Assembly (NCBI GenBank): GCA_051025295.1
Contig: JBMGJV010000010.1
Length of the DNA: 64,000 nucleotides
From: KBS-83 sp051025295
Lineage (GTDB): Bacteria > Acidobacteriota > Terriglobia > Terriglobales > Acidobacteriaceae
Strand: one strand, 5' to 3'
Made by a program: the position numbers and the translations under genes. The notes under the pieces are model-generated. The model did not search any database and had not been told where the DNA came from. It saw only the letters and a program-made list of their open reading frames with translations. This document shows, in pieces, positions 26,232 through 34,815 of the stretch (within the stretch, counting starts at the first letter, position 1; each line of letters begins with the position of its first letter).

Positions 26232-27086
26232 ATGATCATCGTTACTGGAGCAAGCGGCAAACTCGGTCACCACGTGGTGCGCGGCCTGGTGAAGAAGGTC
26301 AACGCGTCACAGGTCGTTGGTACGGTCCGCGACCCCGAGAAGGCACAGGAACTGAAGTCGCTCGGAGTCACGGTACGCCGGGCCGACTACTCGCGGCCGG
26401 AGACACTCGCAGCCGCATTTGCCGGAGCAGAAAAGCTTCTGCTCATTTCTTCGAACGAGCTGGAGCACCGCATGCCGCAACATCATGCAGTAATCAATGC
26501 GGCGAAAAAGGCCAGGGTCCAATTGCTGGCCTACACGAGCATTCTGCGCGCGGACACCAGCACCATCGGGCTCGCGGCCGATCACAAGGCAACAGAGAGC
26601 GCCATACGCGCCGCAGGGCTGCCGTATGTCTTCCTGCGCAACGGCTGGTATTTCGAGAACTACACCGAAGCACTGGCGCCGGCTCTGCAACACGGTGCCA
26701 TCCTGGGCTCCGCGAATGGCGGTCGCATTGCAGCCGCAACCCGTGCCGATTATGCCGGGGCGGCTATCGCAGCGTTGACGCAGCCGGGAATGGCGAACCG
26801 CATCTTCGAACTCGCCGGGGACAGTGGGTTCACCATGGATGAGTTCGCAGCCGAGGTCTCCAGGCAATCCGGAAAGACTGTCGCGTACAAAAATCTTCCG
26901 CCACAGGAGTACGCCAAGGCGTTGCTCGGCTTCGGACTACCCGGACCGGTCGCGGACATGCTGGCCGATGCCGAAGCTGCTGTGGCTCGAGGCGAGCTCG
27001 ACAGCACAAGTCGTGACCTGCATGACCTGCTCGGCCGGCCGACCACGACGCTCGCTGCTGCTGTCGCTCAGGCGCTTCAAGGCTGA
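26232..27086 (+). CDS. NAD(P)H-dependent quinone reductase-like SDR (QorB/NmrA family)
   Basis: The protein has 284 residues from ATG 26232, which follows AGGAGAAGCG; the open frame from 26178 is not needed. MIIVTGASGKLGHHVV is the dinucleotide-binding motif. LLISSNELEHRMPQHHAVI, LLAYTSILRADTS and PYVFLRNGWYFENYTEAL are diagnostic of the QorB (YtfG) subgroup of NmrA-like reductases. E. coli QorB reduces quinones with NADPH. It is followed by a strong bidirectional terminator. Confidence 0.85.
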   Translation: MIIVTGASGKLGHHVVRGLVKKVNASQVVGTVRDPEKAQELKSLGVTVRRADYSRPETLAAAFAGAEKLLLISSNELEHRMPQHHAVINAAKKARVQLLAYTSILRADTSTIGLAADHKATESAIRAAGLPYVFLRNGWYFENYTEALAPALQHGAILGSANGGRIAAATRADYAGAAIAALTQPGMANRIFELAGDSGFTMDEFAAEVSRQSGKTVAYKNLPPQEYAKALLGFGLPGPVADMLADAEAAVARGELDSTSRDLHDLLGRPTTTLAAAVAQALQG

Positions 27087-27113
27087 GTCCGCAGCGGCAA
27101 CTCTGACCGACAC

Positions 27114-27155
27114 AAAGCGAAACGCCGGAGCACCAGGCTCCGGCGTTTCGCTTTT
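27114..27155. terminator. Bidirectional terminator between qorB-like gene and pfk
   Basis: An 18-bp perfect inverted repeat (27114-27131 and 27137-27154) encloses a 5-nt loop and ends in TTTT on the plus strand; the minus strand reads TTTG after the stem. It lies 28 bp after the qorB-like stop and 16 bp after the convergent phosphofructokinase stop. Confidence 0.85.
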
Positions 27156-27169
27156 GCTGATATTTGCAG

Positions 27170-28204
27170 CTAGACCTCAGGCTGTAAGCCGTTCGCGAGT
27201 GCAATCAGATCGTCACCGATGGTGCGAGTCTTCGCGATCGCGTCCTTGAGCGGGATGCTGGTGATCTCGGTGCCGCGCAGAACGACGAGCTGGCCGAAGT
27301 TGCCTTGGTGCACCAAATCGATCGCCGCAGTACCGTAGCGTGTCGCCAACATGCGGTCATACGCAGTCGGTGTGCCGCCGCGCTGCGTGTGGCCCAGGTT
27401 GACGCTGCGCGTCTCGTAGCCAGTCTTCTCTTCGATCTGCTCGGCGACCGCCTGCCCGATGCCGCTCAGACGTGCGTGTCCAAAGGCATCGACCTTCGTG
27501 CCCTGCGTCGCCTGCCCGCCGGTCGGCATCTTGGCGCCCTCGGCAACAACGACAATCGAAAACTTCTTGCCGTTCTCGTGCCGGTGCTTGATCACGCGGC
27601 AGATGTGGTCGATGTCGAGCGGCTTCTCCGGCACGCCGATTGCGTCCGCGCCGCCGGCGATGCCGCTGGTGATCGCGATCCAGCCCGCGTCGCGACCCAT
27701 GACCTCGCATACGATCACGCGATTGTGCGCCTCGGCGGTCGAGTGCAGCCGATCGATCGCCTCCGTCGCGATGCTGACGGCAGTGTCGAAGCCGAAGCAT
27801 GCATCCGTGCCGCTCAGGTCGTTGTCGATGGTCTTCGGCACGCCAACGATCTTGACGCCCTTCTCAATCAGCGCGTTTGCCACGCCCTGCGTGTCATCGC
27901 CGCCGATGGTGATCAGCGCGCCGAGGTTGTTCGCCTTGATCGAAGCGAGGCACTTGTCGATGCCGCCTTCCATCTTGCGCGGGTTCGTGCGCGAGGTGCG
28001 CAGGATGGTGCCGCCCAGGTGCAGGATGCCCGAGACGGCATCCGCATTGAGCGGACGGGTCTGGTTCTCCACCACGCCGCGCCAGCCCTCCAGGAACCCG
28101 ACGAACTCATCCTTGTAGTGGAAGATGCCCTTGCGTACCGCTGCGCGGATCACAGCATTCAGTCCTGGGCAATCGCCCCCACCTGTCAATAAACCCACTC
28201 GCAT
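27170..28204 (-). CDS. 6-phosphofructokinase, likely pyrophosphate-dependent
   Basis: The protein has 344 residues, the length of group III (actinobacterial-type) enzymes. The N-terminus MRVGLLTGGGDCPGLNAVIR binds the phosphoryl donor. The key positions read G101-G-D-D104-T and P123-K124-TIDND. ATP-dependent E. coli-type enzymes carry Gly at 104 and 124, while Asp104/Lys124 is the signature of pyrophosphate-dependent enzymes. D127 and D129 of TIDND supply the catalytic base region. The enzyme phosphorylates fructose 6-phosphate, reversibly if PPi is the donor. A TTGATC-17-TATGAT promoter precedes it. Its gene symbol is left open because the donor is inferred. Confidence 0.9.
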   Translation of the reverse strand: MRVGLLTGGGDCPGLNAVIRAAVRKGIFHYKDEFVGFLEGWRGVVENQTRPLNADAVSGILHLGGTILRTSRTNPRKMEGGIDKCLASIKANNLGALITIGGDDTQGVANALIEKGVKIVGVPKTIDNDLSGTDACFGFDTAVSIATEAIDRLHSTAEAHNRVIVCEVMGRDAGWIAITSGIAGGADAIGVPEKPLDIDHICRVIKHRHENGKKFSIVVVAEGAKMPTGGQATQGTKVDAFGHARLSGIGQAVAEQIEEKTGYETRSVNLGHTQRGGTPTAYDRMLATRYGTAAIDLVHQGNFGQLVVLRGTEITSIPLKDAIAKTRTIGDDLIALANGLQPEV

Positions 28205-28250
28205 CAGTCGTCAGAGCTCCTCTCGAAAGCGCATCTTGCAAACGAGACGA

Positions 28251-28279
28251 ATCATACGTGCGCCCGCGGTGCGGATCAA
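28251..28279 (-). promoter_or_regulatory. Sigma70-type promoter of the phosphofructokinase gene
   Basis: On the minus strand, -35 TTGATC (28279-28274) and -10 TATGAT (28256-28251) are spaced by 17 bp, about 47 bp before the start codon. The -35 overlaps the last codons of the upstream hypothetical gene, so phosphofructokinase probably has its own promoter. Confidence 0.6.
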
Positions 28280-28701
28280 ACGCGCTTCTTTGCCAATCGA
28301 GCGGCGTAGCCAAGCCATCTGGAAATCCACGTGAAGATGGTTGGCGGATATGCCATGTGCCACAGAACCAAAAGGTAGTGATCACCAGATTCGAGTTCTG
28401 CAATCGCGTTGTTCCAGACGCGGCCCGAGTTGGGGTCTTCCAATATCAGCCGGTCATGAGCGCGGCGAAGGAGTGTCGATAGCTTTTTCTCGTACTCGTC
28501 AGTGTCGCAGCAAGATTCGAATTCCTGATGGAGTCGAACGGGGTCGGCGCAAGAAGCAGAATCGCTTTCCGAGAAGTACATCATGCGCTGCTCCAAGGAA
28601 CTGAGCGAAATGTGATCAAGAGTCGCTTGGTGAGCGACGTGTCTCGCCAAATAGATCTTCGCATCGCTGCTCGTCAAAACGGCTTGATCATACGTGCGCA
28701 C
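28276..28701 (-). CDS. Conserved-looking hypothetical protein
   Basis: The 141-residue protein begins at GTG 28701. The sequence has normal amino-acid balance, with SSDAKIYLARHVAHQATLD, SLEQRMMYFSES and a C-terminal YLLVLWHMAYPPTIFTWISRW hydrophobic segment followed by a basic tail. I do not recognise a named family. The last segment could associate with the membrane. The gene is divergent from argR and ends 71 bp before the phosphofructokinase start. Coding status is likely but not certain. Confidence 0.6.
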   Translation of the reverse strand: MRTYDQAVLTSSDAKIYLARHVAHQATLDHISLSSLEQRMMYFSESDSASCADPVRLHQEFESCCDTDEYEKKLSTLLRRAHDRLILEDPNSGRVWNNAIAELESGDHYLLVLWHMAYPPTIFTWISRWLGYAARLAKKRV

Positions 28702-28792
28702 GACTGCCGAATCAACGATGAAGCGCGAACGGCAGCGTCGACCATCTTCGTTCGCAGGAGAGCACGCCGGTGCGAAATTTGCGCCCTTTCAC

Positions 28793-28821
28793 TTGACAGA
28801 GAGTGGCTGCATATTTATACA
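28793..28821 (+). promoter_or_regulatory. Promoter of the arginine operon
   Basis: A perfect -35 TTGACA (28793-28798) is followed after 17 bp by -10 TATACA (28816-28821). The predicted start point is near 28828, about 84 nt before argR. The -10 lies inside the first ARG box and the start point at the second, so bound ArgR would block polymerase. Confidence 0.75.
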
Positions 28822-28841
28822 TAGTGATGCATAGTTATGCA
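28808..28841 (+). promoter_or_regulatory. Tandem ARG boxes (ArgR operator)
   Basis: Box 1 is TGCATATTTATACA (28808-28821) and box 2 is the perfect palindrome TGCATAGTTATGCA (28828-28841). Both resemble the ArgR half-site pair TGAAT-WWWW-ATTCA. Their centres are 20 bp apart, close to the 21 bp seen between paired boxes in enteric ArgR operators, which places both on one DNA face. They overlap the promoter that drives argR and the arginine genes. Confidence 0.72.
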
Positions 28842-28911
28842 ATTGGCCGCCCGGCGCCTCCCCTTTCCCGGTGCGGCCTTTTGCTTTGCAAAAGCAAAGG
28901 ACCTCTGCGCC

Positions 28912-29364
28912 ATGACGAAACAGGACCGGCACACCGCCATTCGCCAGCTCGTGACGAACCGCTCGATCACGAGCCAGGATGAGCTGCGCCGCCTGCTGGT
29001 CAAGCGCGGACACGATGTGACGCAGGCGACGCTGTCACGCGACCTGCATGCGCTGCGTCTGTACAAGGGGCCGGGCGGGTACCAGTTGCCGAATACAGCT
29101 GTCGCGGTGGCAGAGGAAGATGAGGACCTGCCGGACGTGGGCGACCTGCTGCGCAACTTCGGCCTGCGCGTGCGCCAGGCGATGAACCAACTTGTCGTGA
29201 TCACGACCCAAGGCGGCGCGCAGCCAGTGGCCGCCGGTATCGACGATGAAGAGTGGCCGGAGGTCATCGGCACCATCGCGGGCGACAATACGGTGCTCGT
29301 GATCTGCCCGGATACGCGCAGCGCCTCTGCCCTGCGGACGCGTGTCGAGGAGCTGATCGGCTGA
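28912..29364 (+). CDS. argR: Arginine repressor ArgR
   Basis: The 150-residue protein starts at ATG 28912 after AAAGGA; the longer frame from 28837 would run through the operator. The N-terminal winged helix has RHTAIRQLVTNRSITSQDELRRLL and VTQATLSRDLHALRL, with the SR motif conserved in ArgR. The C-terminal half (QLVVITTQGGAQPVAAGID, then GTIAGDNTVLVIC) forms the arginine-binding hexamerisation domain with GDNT. ArgR with arginine represses arginine biosynthesis and its own gene. It is first in the operon and ends 1 bp into argC. Confidence 0.93.
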   Translation: MTKQDRHTAIRQLVTNRSITSQDELRRLLVKRGHDVTQATLSRDLHALRLYKGPGGYQLPNTAVAVAEEDEDLPDVGDLLRNFGLRVRQAMNQLVVITTQGGAQPVAAGIDDEEWPEVIGTIAGDNTVLVICPDTRSASALRTRVEELIG

Positions 29365-30425
29365 TGGCCCTCACCCCTAAGAACGCGACACAGGCTGCAG
29401 TGCTCGGTGTCACCGGCTATGCGGGCGCAGAGCTCGGGCGTCTGCTGCTCGCGCACCCGCGACTTGGCGCGACGCCGCTCTTCCTGGGACGCGAGGGCTC
29501 GGCACGTGAGTCGCTGACCGCAGTGCACCCGCAGCTTGCGGGGCTCTCGCGTGAGCAGCTCTGCATCGAGCCGTTCTCGTGGGATCTGCTGCAGACGCAG
29601 AAGACTGATGTCCTGTTCCTCGCGACACCGCACGAGCAGTCGCGGCATCTTGCGCCAATTGCGCTCGAGCGCGGACTCACAGTCATCGACCTGAGTGGCG
29701 CATGGCGGCTGGATGAGCCTGCCAACCGCGCAGTCTACAAATTCAGTGACGAGGGCACACCAGCTGCCGCATCGACGCAGCAGCACGCCATTTATGGACT
29801 GCCTGAGTTGCACCGTGCGGATATCTCACGAGCCAAGCTGATTGCGAATCCCGGCTGCTATGCGACTGCGGTCACCCTCGCGCTGAAACCGTTGCTCGCC
29901 GCCGATTGGGTTGATGTCGAGCGCGGCATCGTGGCGGATGCGAAGTCCGGCGTCTCGGGTGCAGGCAAGGAGCCCACGGCAAAGACGCACTTCATGTACG
30001 CAGCCGACAATCTTTCGGCCTATGCGCCATACCAGCATCGCCACACGGGTGAATTGCTCGAGCAGCTGGGGCTCGCTGCTGACGCGATCACCTTTACGCC
30101 ACACCTGCTGCCGATCCCGCGCGGCATACTTGCGAGCTGCTACGTCGCGTTCGAGGAGCCGCACACGGCGGCCGAGATCGAGGCGTGCTTTCGCGCGTTC
30201 TATGCCGACAGCCCCATGGTGCGGGTGCGTGCTGCCGGCGATCTGCCGCAGATCCAGCACGTGGTGCGCACCAGCTTCTGCGATATCGGCTTCGCGCTCG
30301 CACCCAACAGACGACGATGCACCGTCATCAGTTGCCTCGACAACCTGCTGAAGGGTGCTGCCAGCCAGGCAGTGCAGAACCTGAACGTAGTCCGCGGATG
30401 GCCAGAGACGGAAGGACTGCTATGA
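29364..30425 (+). CDS. argC: N-acetyl-gamma-glutamyl-phosphate reductase
   Basis: The 353-residue protein starts at ATG 29364, sharing one base with the argR stop (TGATG). AAVLGVTGYAGAELGRLLL is the NADP-binding segment. The catalytic cysteine is in ANPGCYATAVTLAL, and SGVSGAGKEP is the conserved active-site loop. It reduces N-acetylglutamyl phosphate to the semialdehyde, the third step of arginine synthesis. Length and motifs are normal. Confidence 0.95.
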   Translation: MALTPKNATQAAVLGVTGYAGAELGRLLLAHPRLGATPLFLGREGSARESLTAVHPQLAGLSREQLCIEPFSWDLLQTQKTDVLFLATPHEQSRHLAPIALERGLTVIDLSGAWRLDEPANRAVYKFSDEGTPAAASTQQHAIYGLPELHRADISRAKLIANPGCYATAVTLALKPLLAADWVDVERGIVADAKSGVSGAGKEPTAKTHFMYAADNLSAYAPYQHRHTGELLEQLGLAADAITFTPHLLPIPRGILASCYVAFEEPHTAAEIEACFRAFYADSPMVRVRAAGDLPQIQHVVRTSFCDIGFALAPNRRRCTVISCLDNLLKGAASQAVQNLNVVRGWPETEGLL

Positions 30426-31204
30426 GATATGTGATCAAGCTGGGCGGTGCCACGCTCGAGAATGCAGCGACACTTGCAGGCTGCGCGCGCGCGATCGTCG
30501 AGATGGTGCGAGACGGTCACCAGGTCGCTGTCGTTCACGGAGGCGGAGTCGCGCTGACCCGCACCCTGAAGGCACTGGGCAAGCAGAGCGAATTTATCGC
30601 CGGCCTGCGCATCACCGACGCGGAGACGCGTGACACCGCGCTGATGGTGCTCGCTGGCCGTGTGAATAAGGCGCTCGTCGCCGCACTCGGCTCGCTCGGG
30701 CAGCCGGCAGTCGGCCTGTCCGGCGGAGACGGCCTGATCTTTCGTGCGCGCAAGAAGCGCACGGCACCGGACCTCGGCTTTGTCGGCGAGATCGTCTCCT
30801 CCGATCCACGCTGGCTTGAAGCAATCTGGGCGATGGGCGCGGTGCCCGTGCTCTCGTCGCTTGCGCTCGGCTTCGACGGTGAGTACTACAACATCAACGC
30901 CGATGAGATGGCCGCTGCCTGCGCGGTTGCCGCACATGCGGATGCGCTGGTCTTCCTCACCGATGTGCCGGGCGTGCGCGGCGCAGACGGCGAAGTGATG
31001 CGCTGGCTCTCTGTCGATCAGATTGCGCCGCTCACACGCGACGCTGTCATCACCGGCGGCATGCTGCCGAAACTGGGCGCGTGCCGCGAGGCACTGCTGC
31101 ATGGCGTGAAGCGCGTGCGCATTCTTCCCGCCGATGCTGCTTCGTCCATGCCCGATCTGCTGCAAACCCGCGTTACTCACGGCACGGAGGTGCTGGTCGC
31201 ATGA
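30422..31204 (+). CDS. argB: Acetylglutamate kinase
   Basis: The 260-residue protein has the amino-acid kinase fold: VIKLGGATLEN at the N-terminus, VVHGGGVALTRTLKALG near 37, and the C-terminal GGMLPKLGACREALLHGV. It phosphorylates N-acetylglutamate. At about 260 residues without an N-terminal extension it looks like the shorter E. coli-type enzyme rather than the longer arginine-inhibited hexameric form, but feedback behaviour cannot be settled from this. The start overlaps the argC stop by ATGA. Confidence 0.94.
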   Translation: MRYVIKLGGATLENAATLAGCARAIVEMVRDGHQVAVVHGGGVALTRTLKALGKQSEFIAGLRITDAETRDTALMVLAGRVNKALVAALGSLGQPAVGLSGGDGLIFRARKKRTAPDLGFVGEIVSSDPRWLEAIWAMGAVPVLSSLALGFDGEYYNINADEMAAACAVAAHADALVFLTDVPGVRGADGEVMRWLSVDQIAPLTRDAVITGGMLPKLGACREALLHGVKRVRILPADAASSMPDLLQTRVTHGTEVLVA

Positions 31205-32490
31205 CAACCCTCACCACTCCCGAGACAGCACTGGGCACCAGCGAACTCGCATCGTTGCAGGCCGCTGAGGCGCGCCTGCTGCTGCCCACGTATGAGCGCA
31301 ATCCCCTGCTCTTCGTCCGCGGCGAAGGCGTGTCCCTGATCGACGAGCACGGCCGCCGCTATCTCGATCTGCTAAGCGGGATCGGCGTCAACGCGCTCGG
31401 TTACGGGCACCGGGCGATCGAGCAGGCGATCGTTGCGCAGAGCACGAAGCTTCTGCATATCTCGAACCTCTATTTCCACCCGGGGCAGGCTGCGCTCGCG
31501 GCGCGGCTGACTAAGATGACCGAGCTCGATCGCGTGTTCTTCACCAACAGCGGCACCGAAGCGTGGGAGGCAGCGCTGAAGCTGGCCCGGCTCTATGCCG
31601 GGCACGAACGCGAGCACGGCCGCACCTTGGGCACGAAGTTTCTCTGCTTCGATCACAGCTTTCATGGCCGCACCATGGGCTCGGTTGCAACGACGGAGAA
31701 GGAGCGCTACCGCACTCCGTTCATGCCTGTCATGCCCGGTGTCGATTTCGTCCCATTCAACGATGTCGCAGCGCTGCGTGCCGCCTTCAACAACGACTAC
31801 TGTGCAATCTGCGTCGAAGCGATTCAGGGCGAGGGCGGCATTCGCCCCGTCTCGCAGGACTTCATCGACACAGCACGTGAGCTCACTCGCTCCACTGGCG
31901 CATTGCTGATCGTCGATGAGATTCAGTCCGGCCTTGGGCGCACCGGACGCTGGTGCGCGTATCAGCACCATGGCGTCAAGCCGGACATCACCACCCTGGC
32001 CAAGCCGCTGGCGGGCGGGCTGCCACTCGGCGCGATGCTCTGCACCGAGGCGGTCGCCGCCGCAATGCAGCCGGGCCTGCACGGCACCACATTTGGCGGC
32101 GGTCCACTGGCGTGCGCTGTCGCGCTCGCCGTCATCGATACCATCGAGCAGGACAACCTGCTCGATCATGTCACCGCTGTTGGCACGTACTTCCATGAAG
32201 CGCTCACCACGCTCGCCGGCAAGTATCCGCAGCTTGTGGTCGAAGCGCGCGGGATTGGCTTGATGCTGGCTCTCGAGTTGCGGTCGGCTGACACAGCGAA
32301 ATCGGTTGCGGCGGCCATGCTCGAACGACGCATCCTGCTGAACCGCACCAGTGATACGGTGCTGCGCTTTCTGCCCCCATACATTCTCTCCGCTGGCGAC
32401 GTTGACCTCGCCGTGGCTGCACTCGACGACATTCTTCACCAGCACGTACACGAACCACACCTCACTGGAGGTAGCTCCCTTGGCCGCTAA
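31201..32490 (+). CDS. argD: Acetylornithine aminotransferase
   Basis: The 429-residue protein is a class III PLP aminotransferase. Visible motifs are DLLSGIGVNALGYGH, FFTNSGTEAWEAALKLAR, ALLIVDEIQSGLGRTG with the PLP-ring Asp, and TLAKPLAGGLPLGAM with the Schiff-base Lys. It converts N-acetylglutamate semialdehyde to N-acetylornithine. ATG overlaps the argB stop (ATGA). The argF ribosome-binding site and start lie inside its final codons. Confidence 0.94.
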   Translation: MTTLTTPETALGTSELASLQAAEARLLLPTYERNPLLFVRGEGVSLIDEHGRRYLDLLSGIGVNALGYGHRAIEQAIVAQSTKLLHISNLYFHPGQAALAARLTKMTELDRVFFTNSGTEAWEAALKLARLYAGHEREHGRTLGTKFLCFDHSFHGRTMGSVATTEKERYRTPFMPVMPGVDFVPFNDVAALRAAFNNDYCAICVEAIQGEGGIRPVSQDFIDTARELTRSTGALLIVDEIQSGLGRTGRWCAYQHHGVKPDITTLAKPLAGGLPLGAMLCTEAVAAAMQPGLHGTTFGGGPLACAVALAVIDTIEQDNLLDHVTAVGTYFHEALTTLAGKYPQLVVEARGIGLMLALELRSADTAKSVAAAMLERRILLNRTSDTVLRFLPPYILSAGDVDLAVAALDDILHQHVHEPHLTGGSSLGR

Positions 32491-33547
32491 TCCTTACCTA
32501 CTAAAGCCTGCTGTCTCCCGCCGCAGTGGCGCCTCCGGGCCGTTCGCCCTCGCGGCTCGCTCGCTTGCCGGCGCCGACCTCTGCTCGATCGCCGATCTCT
32601 CATCTGGCGAGATCGCTGCGCTGCTCAAGCTGGCACACGCGGTTAAGGCGCGACCGCGTGACTACCGCCATGCGCTTGATGCCAAGCAGCTCATCATGTT
32701 CTTCGAGAAGGCTTCGCTACGCACCCGGCTCACCTTTGAAGCAGCGATGAACACGCTGGGCGGTAACGCCATCTTCGTCGACCAGACACAGTCGCCGCTC
32801 GGCGAGCGCGAATCATTGAGCGATATCTCACGCAATGTGGAGCGCTGGTCCGACGGCATCGTGCTGCGCACCTACGCGCACGAGACGATCACCGAAATGG
32901 CGCAGCATGCACGCGTGCCCGTCATCAACGCGCTCAGCGACCTCGAGCACCCTTGCCAGGCGCTCGCCGACTTCATGACCCTCGAAGAAAAGTTCGGCAC
33001 GGTCCGCGGGCTGAAGTTCGTCTACGTCGGCGACGGCAACAATGTCTGCCACTCGCTGATGCTCACAGCCGCGCTGCTCGGCGCCAACTGCGTCGTCGCT
33101 ACCCCGAAGAACTACGGGCCAAAGACGGAGATTGTCGCCAGGGCCAATGCGATCCTCAGTGAGGTCGGCGGCTCGCTCACGCTGATGGAGGACGCGCAGG
33201 CTGCGGTCACTGGAGCAGACGCGATCTACACCGATGTCTGCACCAGCATGGGCTTCGAACATGAAGCGACCAAGCGCGCTCCTATCTTCAAGCCCTACCA
33301 GGTGAACGAGACGCTGATGGCGCGGGCGGCCCAGCACGCCGTCTTTCTGCACTGCCTGCCGGCGCACCGCAATGCCGAGGTCACCGACCAGGTGCTTGAT
33401 GGACCGCAGTCCATCGTCTTCGACCAGGCGGAAAATCGCATGCACGCGCAGAAGGCCGTCCTGCTGATGCTGCTCGGCGCCTCCGTCACACCCGAGCAGC
33501 GCAAGCCGCCCAAGGCCGCACGCCGCCGCGCGCTCGCCATTAAGTAA
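32480..33547 (+). CDS. argF: Ornithine carbamoyltransferase
   Basis: The 355-residue protein starts at TTG 32480, preceded by a full GGAGGT site with 7-nt spacing (32467-32472); this overlaps argD by 11 bp. The carbamoyl-phosphate loop FEKASLRTRLTFEAA, DLEHPCQALADFM, and HCLPAHRNAE with the active-site Cys are intact. An N-terminal extension of about 30 residues precedes the usual start. It makes citrulline. The acetyl-specific variant cannot be fully excluded because no argE or argJ is seen here, but the motifs favour ornithine. Confidence 0.9.
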   Translation: MAANPYLLKPAVSRRSGASGPFALAARSLAGADLCSIADLSSGEIAALLKLAHAVKARPRDYRHALDAKQLIMFFEKASLRTRLTFEAAMNTLGGNAIFVDQTQSPLGERESLSDISRNVERWSDGIVLRTYAHETITEMAQHARVPVINALSDLEHPCQALADFMTLEEKFGTVRGLKFVYVGDGNNVCHSLMLTAALLGANCVVATPKNYGPKTEIVARANAILSEVGGSLTLMEDAQAAVTGADAIYTDVCTSMGFEHEATKRAPIFKPYQVNETLMARAAQHAVFLHCLPAHRNAEVTDQVLDGPQSIVFDQAENRMHAQKAVLLMLLGASVTPEQRKPPKAARRRALAIK

Positions 33548-33600
33548 CCAAAGCAGACACACACTATGCGCGTGAATCGCGCAAGAGGAGACAGCATTCC

Positions 33601-34815
33601 ATGGCAGACAAGGTTGTGCTTGCATACTCGGGTGGACTCGATACATCGATCATCATTCCGTGGCTGAATGAAAACTACGGGATGGACGTTATCGCCATGG
33701 TTGCCGACGTCGGCCAGGGCGAAGACATCGACGCGGTCGTTGAGAAGGCGAAGAAGACCGGCGCGAAGAAGGTCGTGGTACGCGATCTACGCGAAGAGTT
33801 CGTGCGCGAGTACGTCTTCCCCACCGTCCAGGCCGGCGCCGTGTACGAAAACAAGTACCTGCTTGGCACCTCGATTGCCCGTCCCGTGATCGCCAAGCAC
33901 CAAGTCGAGGTCGCGCTCGCAGAAGGCGCCCGTGCCGTCGCGCATGGCTGCACTGGCAAGGGCAATGACCAGGTGCGCTTTGAGCACGCCTACCAGGCGC
34001 TCGCCCCGGAGCTGAAGGTGATCGCACCGTGGCGCGAGTGGACACTGAAGAGCCGCGAAGACTGCCTCGACTACGCCGAGGCGCACGGTATCTCGGTGAC
34101 GGCCAGCCGCGAGAAGATCCATTCGCGTGACCGCAACCTGTGGCACGTGAGCCATGAGGGCGGCGAACTCGAAGACGCCGGCAACGCGCCGCTGTCGACG
34201 ACGTGGACGATGACGCGCTCGCCCCAGGAAGCCCCCGACCGCGAAGAGCAGGTCACTATCGGCTTTCAGCGCGGAGTACCAGTCTCCGTGGACGGTATGG
34301 CGCTTCCGCCGGTGCAGTTGATCGAGCTGCTGAACGAGATCGGCGCGCGCAATGCGATCGGCCGCATTGACCTGGTGGAGAATCGCTTCGTCGGCATGAA
34401 GAGCCGCGGCTGCTACGAGACGCCTGGCGGGACGCTGGTCGTTGCTGCGCATCGCGAGCTCGAGGCACTCACGCTCGATCGCGATCTGTCGCACTATAAG
34501 CAGCATGTCGCGTTGCGGTACGCTGACCTGGTCTACAACGGCCTCTGGTTCACGCCGCTGCGCGAAGCCTTTGACGCGTTCGTCACCAACACGCAACAGA
34601 ACGTCACTGGAACGGTCACACTCTCCCTTTACAAGGGCAACCTGAATATCGTCAGCCGGCAGTCGCCGCTCTCGCTCTACTCAACCGATCTCTCCTCCTT
34701 CACCATGGGCGAGAGCTACGACCAGAAGGATGCGAAGGGCTTTATCCAGATCCTTGGCCTGCCTGCGCGCACGCGGGCCCGGCTGCTCGAAAAGCAGAAA
34801 GAGGTTGTGAAGTGA
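33601..34815 (+). CDS. argG: Argininosuccinate synthase
   Basis: The 404-residue protein starts at ATG 33601 after AGGAGA. VVLAYSGGLDTSI is the ATP-pyrophosphatase loop. Other hallmarks are GCTGKGNDQVRFE, the EDPENEP-like region replaced by the usual variable loop, and RGCYETPGGT. It condenses citrulline and aspartate. The 53-bp gap after argF is the largest in the operon, but no terminator lies in it. It overlaps argH by 4 bp. Confidence 0.95.
   Translation: MADKVVLAYSGGLDTSIIIPWLNENYGMDVIAMVADVGQGEDIDAVVEKAKKTGAKKVVVRDLREEFVREYVFPTVQAGAVYENKYLLGTSIARPVIAKHQVEVALAEGARAVAHGCTGKGNDQVRFEHAYQALAPELKVIAPWREWTLKSREDCLDYAEAHGISVTASREKIHSRDRNLWHVSHEGGELEDAGNAPLSTTWTMTRSPQEAPDREEQVTIGFQRGVPVSVDGMALPPVQLIELLNEIGARNAIGRIDLVENRFVGMKSRGCYETPGGTLVVAAHRELEALTLDRDLSHYKQHVALRYADLVYNGLWFTPLREAFDAFVTNTQQNVTGTVTLSLYKGNLNIVSRQSPLSLYSTDLSSFTMGESYDQKDAKGFIQILGLPARTRARLLEKQKEVVK

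Noticed and set aside
28837..28911. 25-residue N-terminal extension of argR
   Set aside because: It would begin inside the operator and next to the predicted transcription start; ATG 28912 has a ribosome-binding site and fits the family.
33568..33582. 5-bp hairpin GCGCG/CGCGC between argF and argG
   Set aside because: Too short and without a T run to be an attenuator or terminator; the operon is likely continuous.
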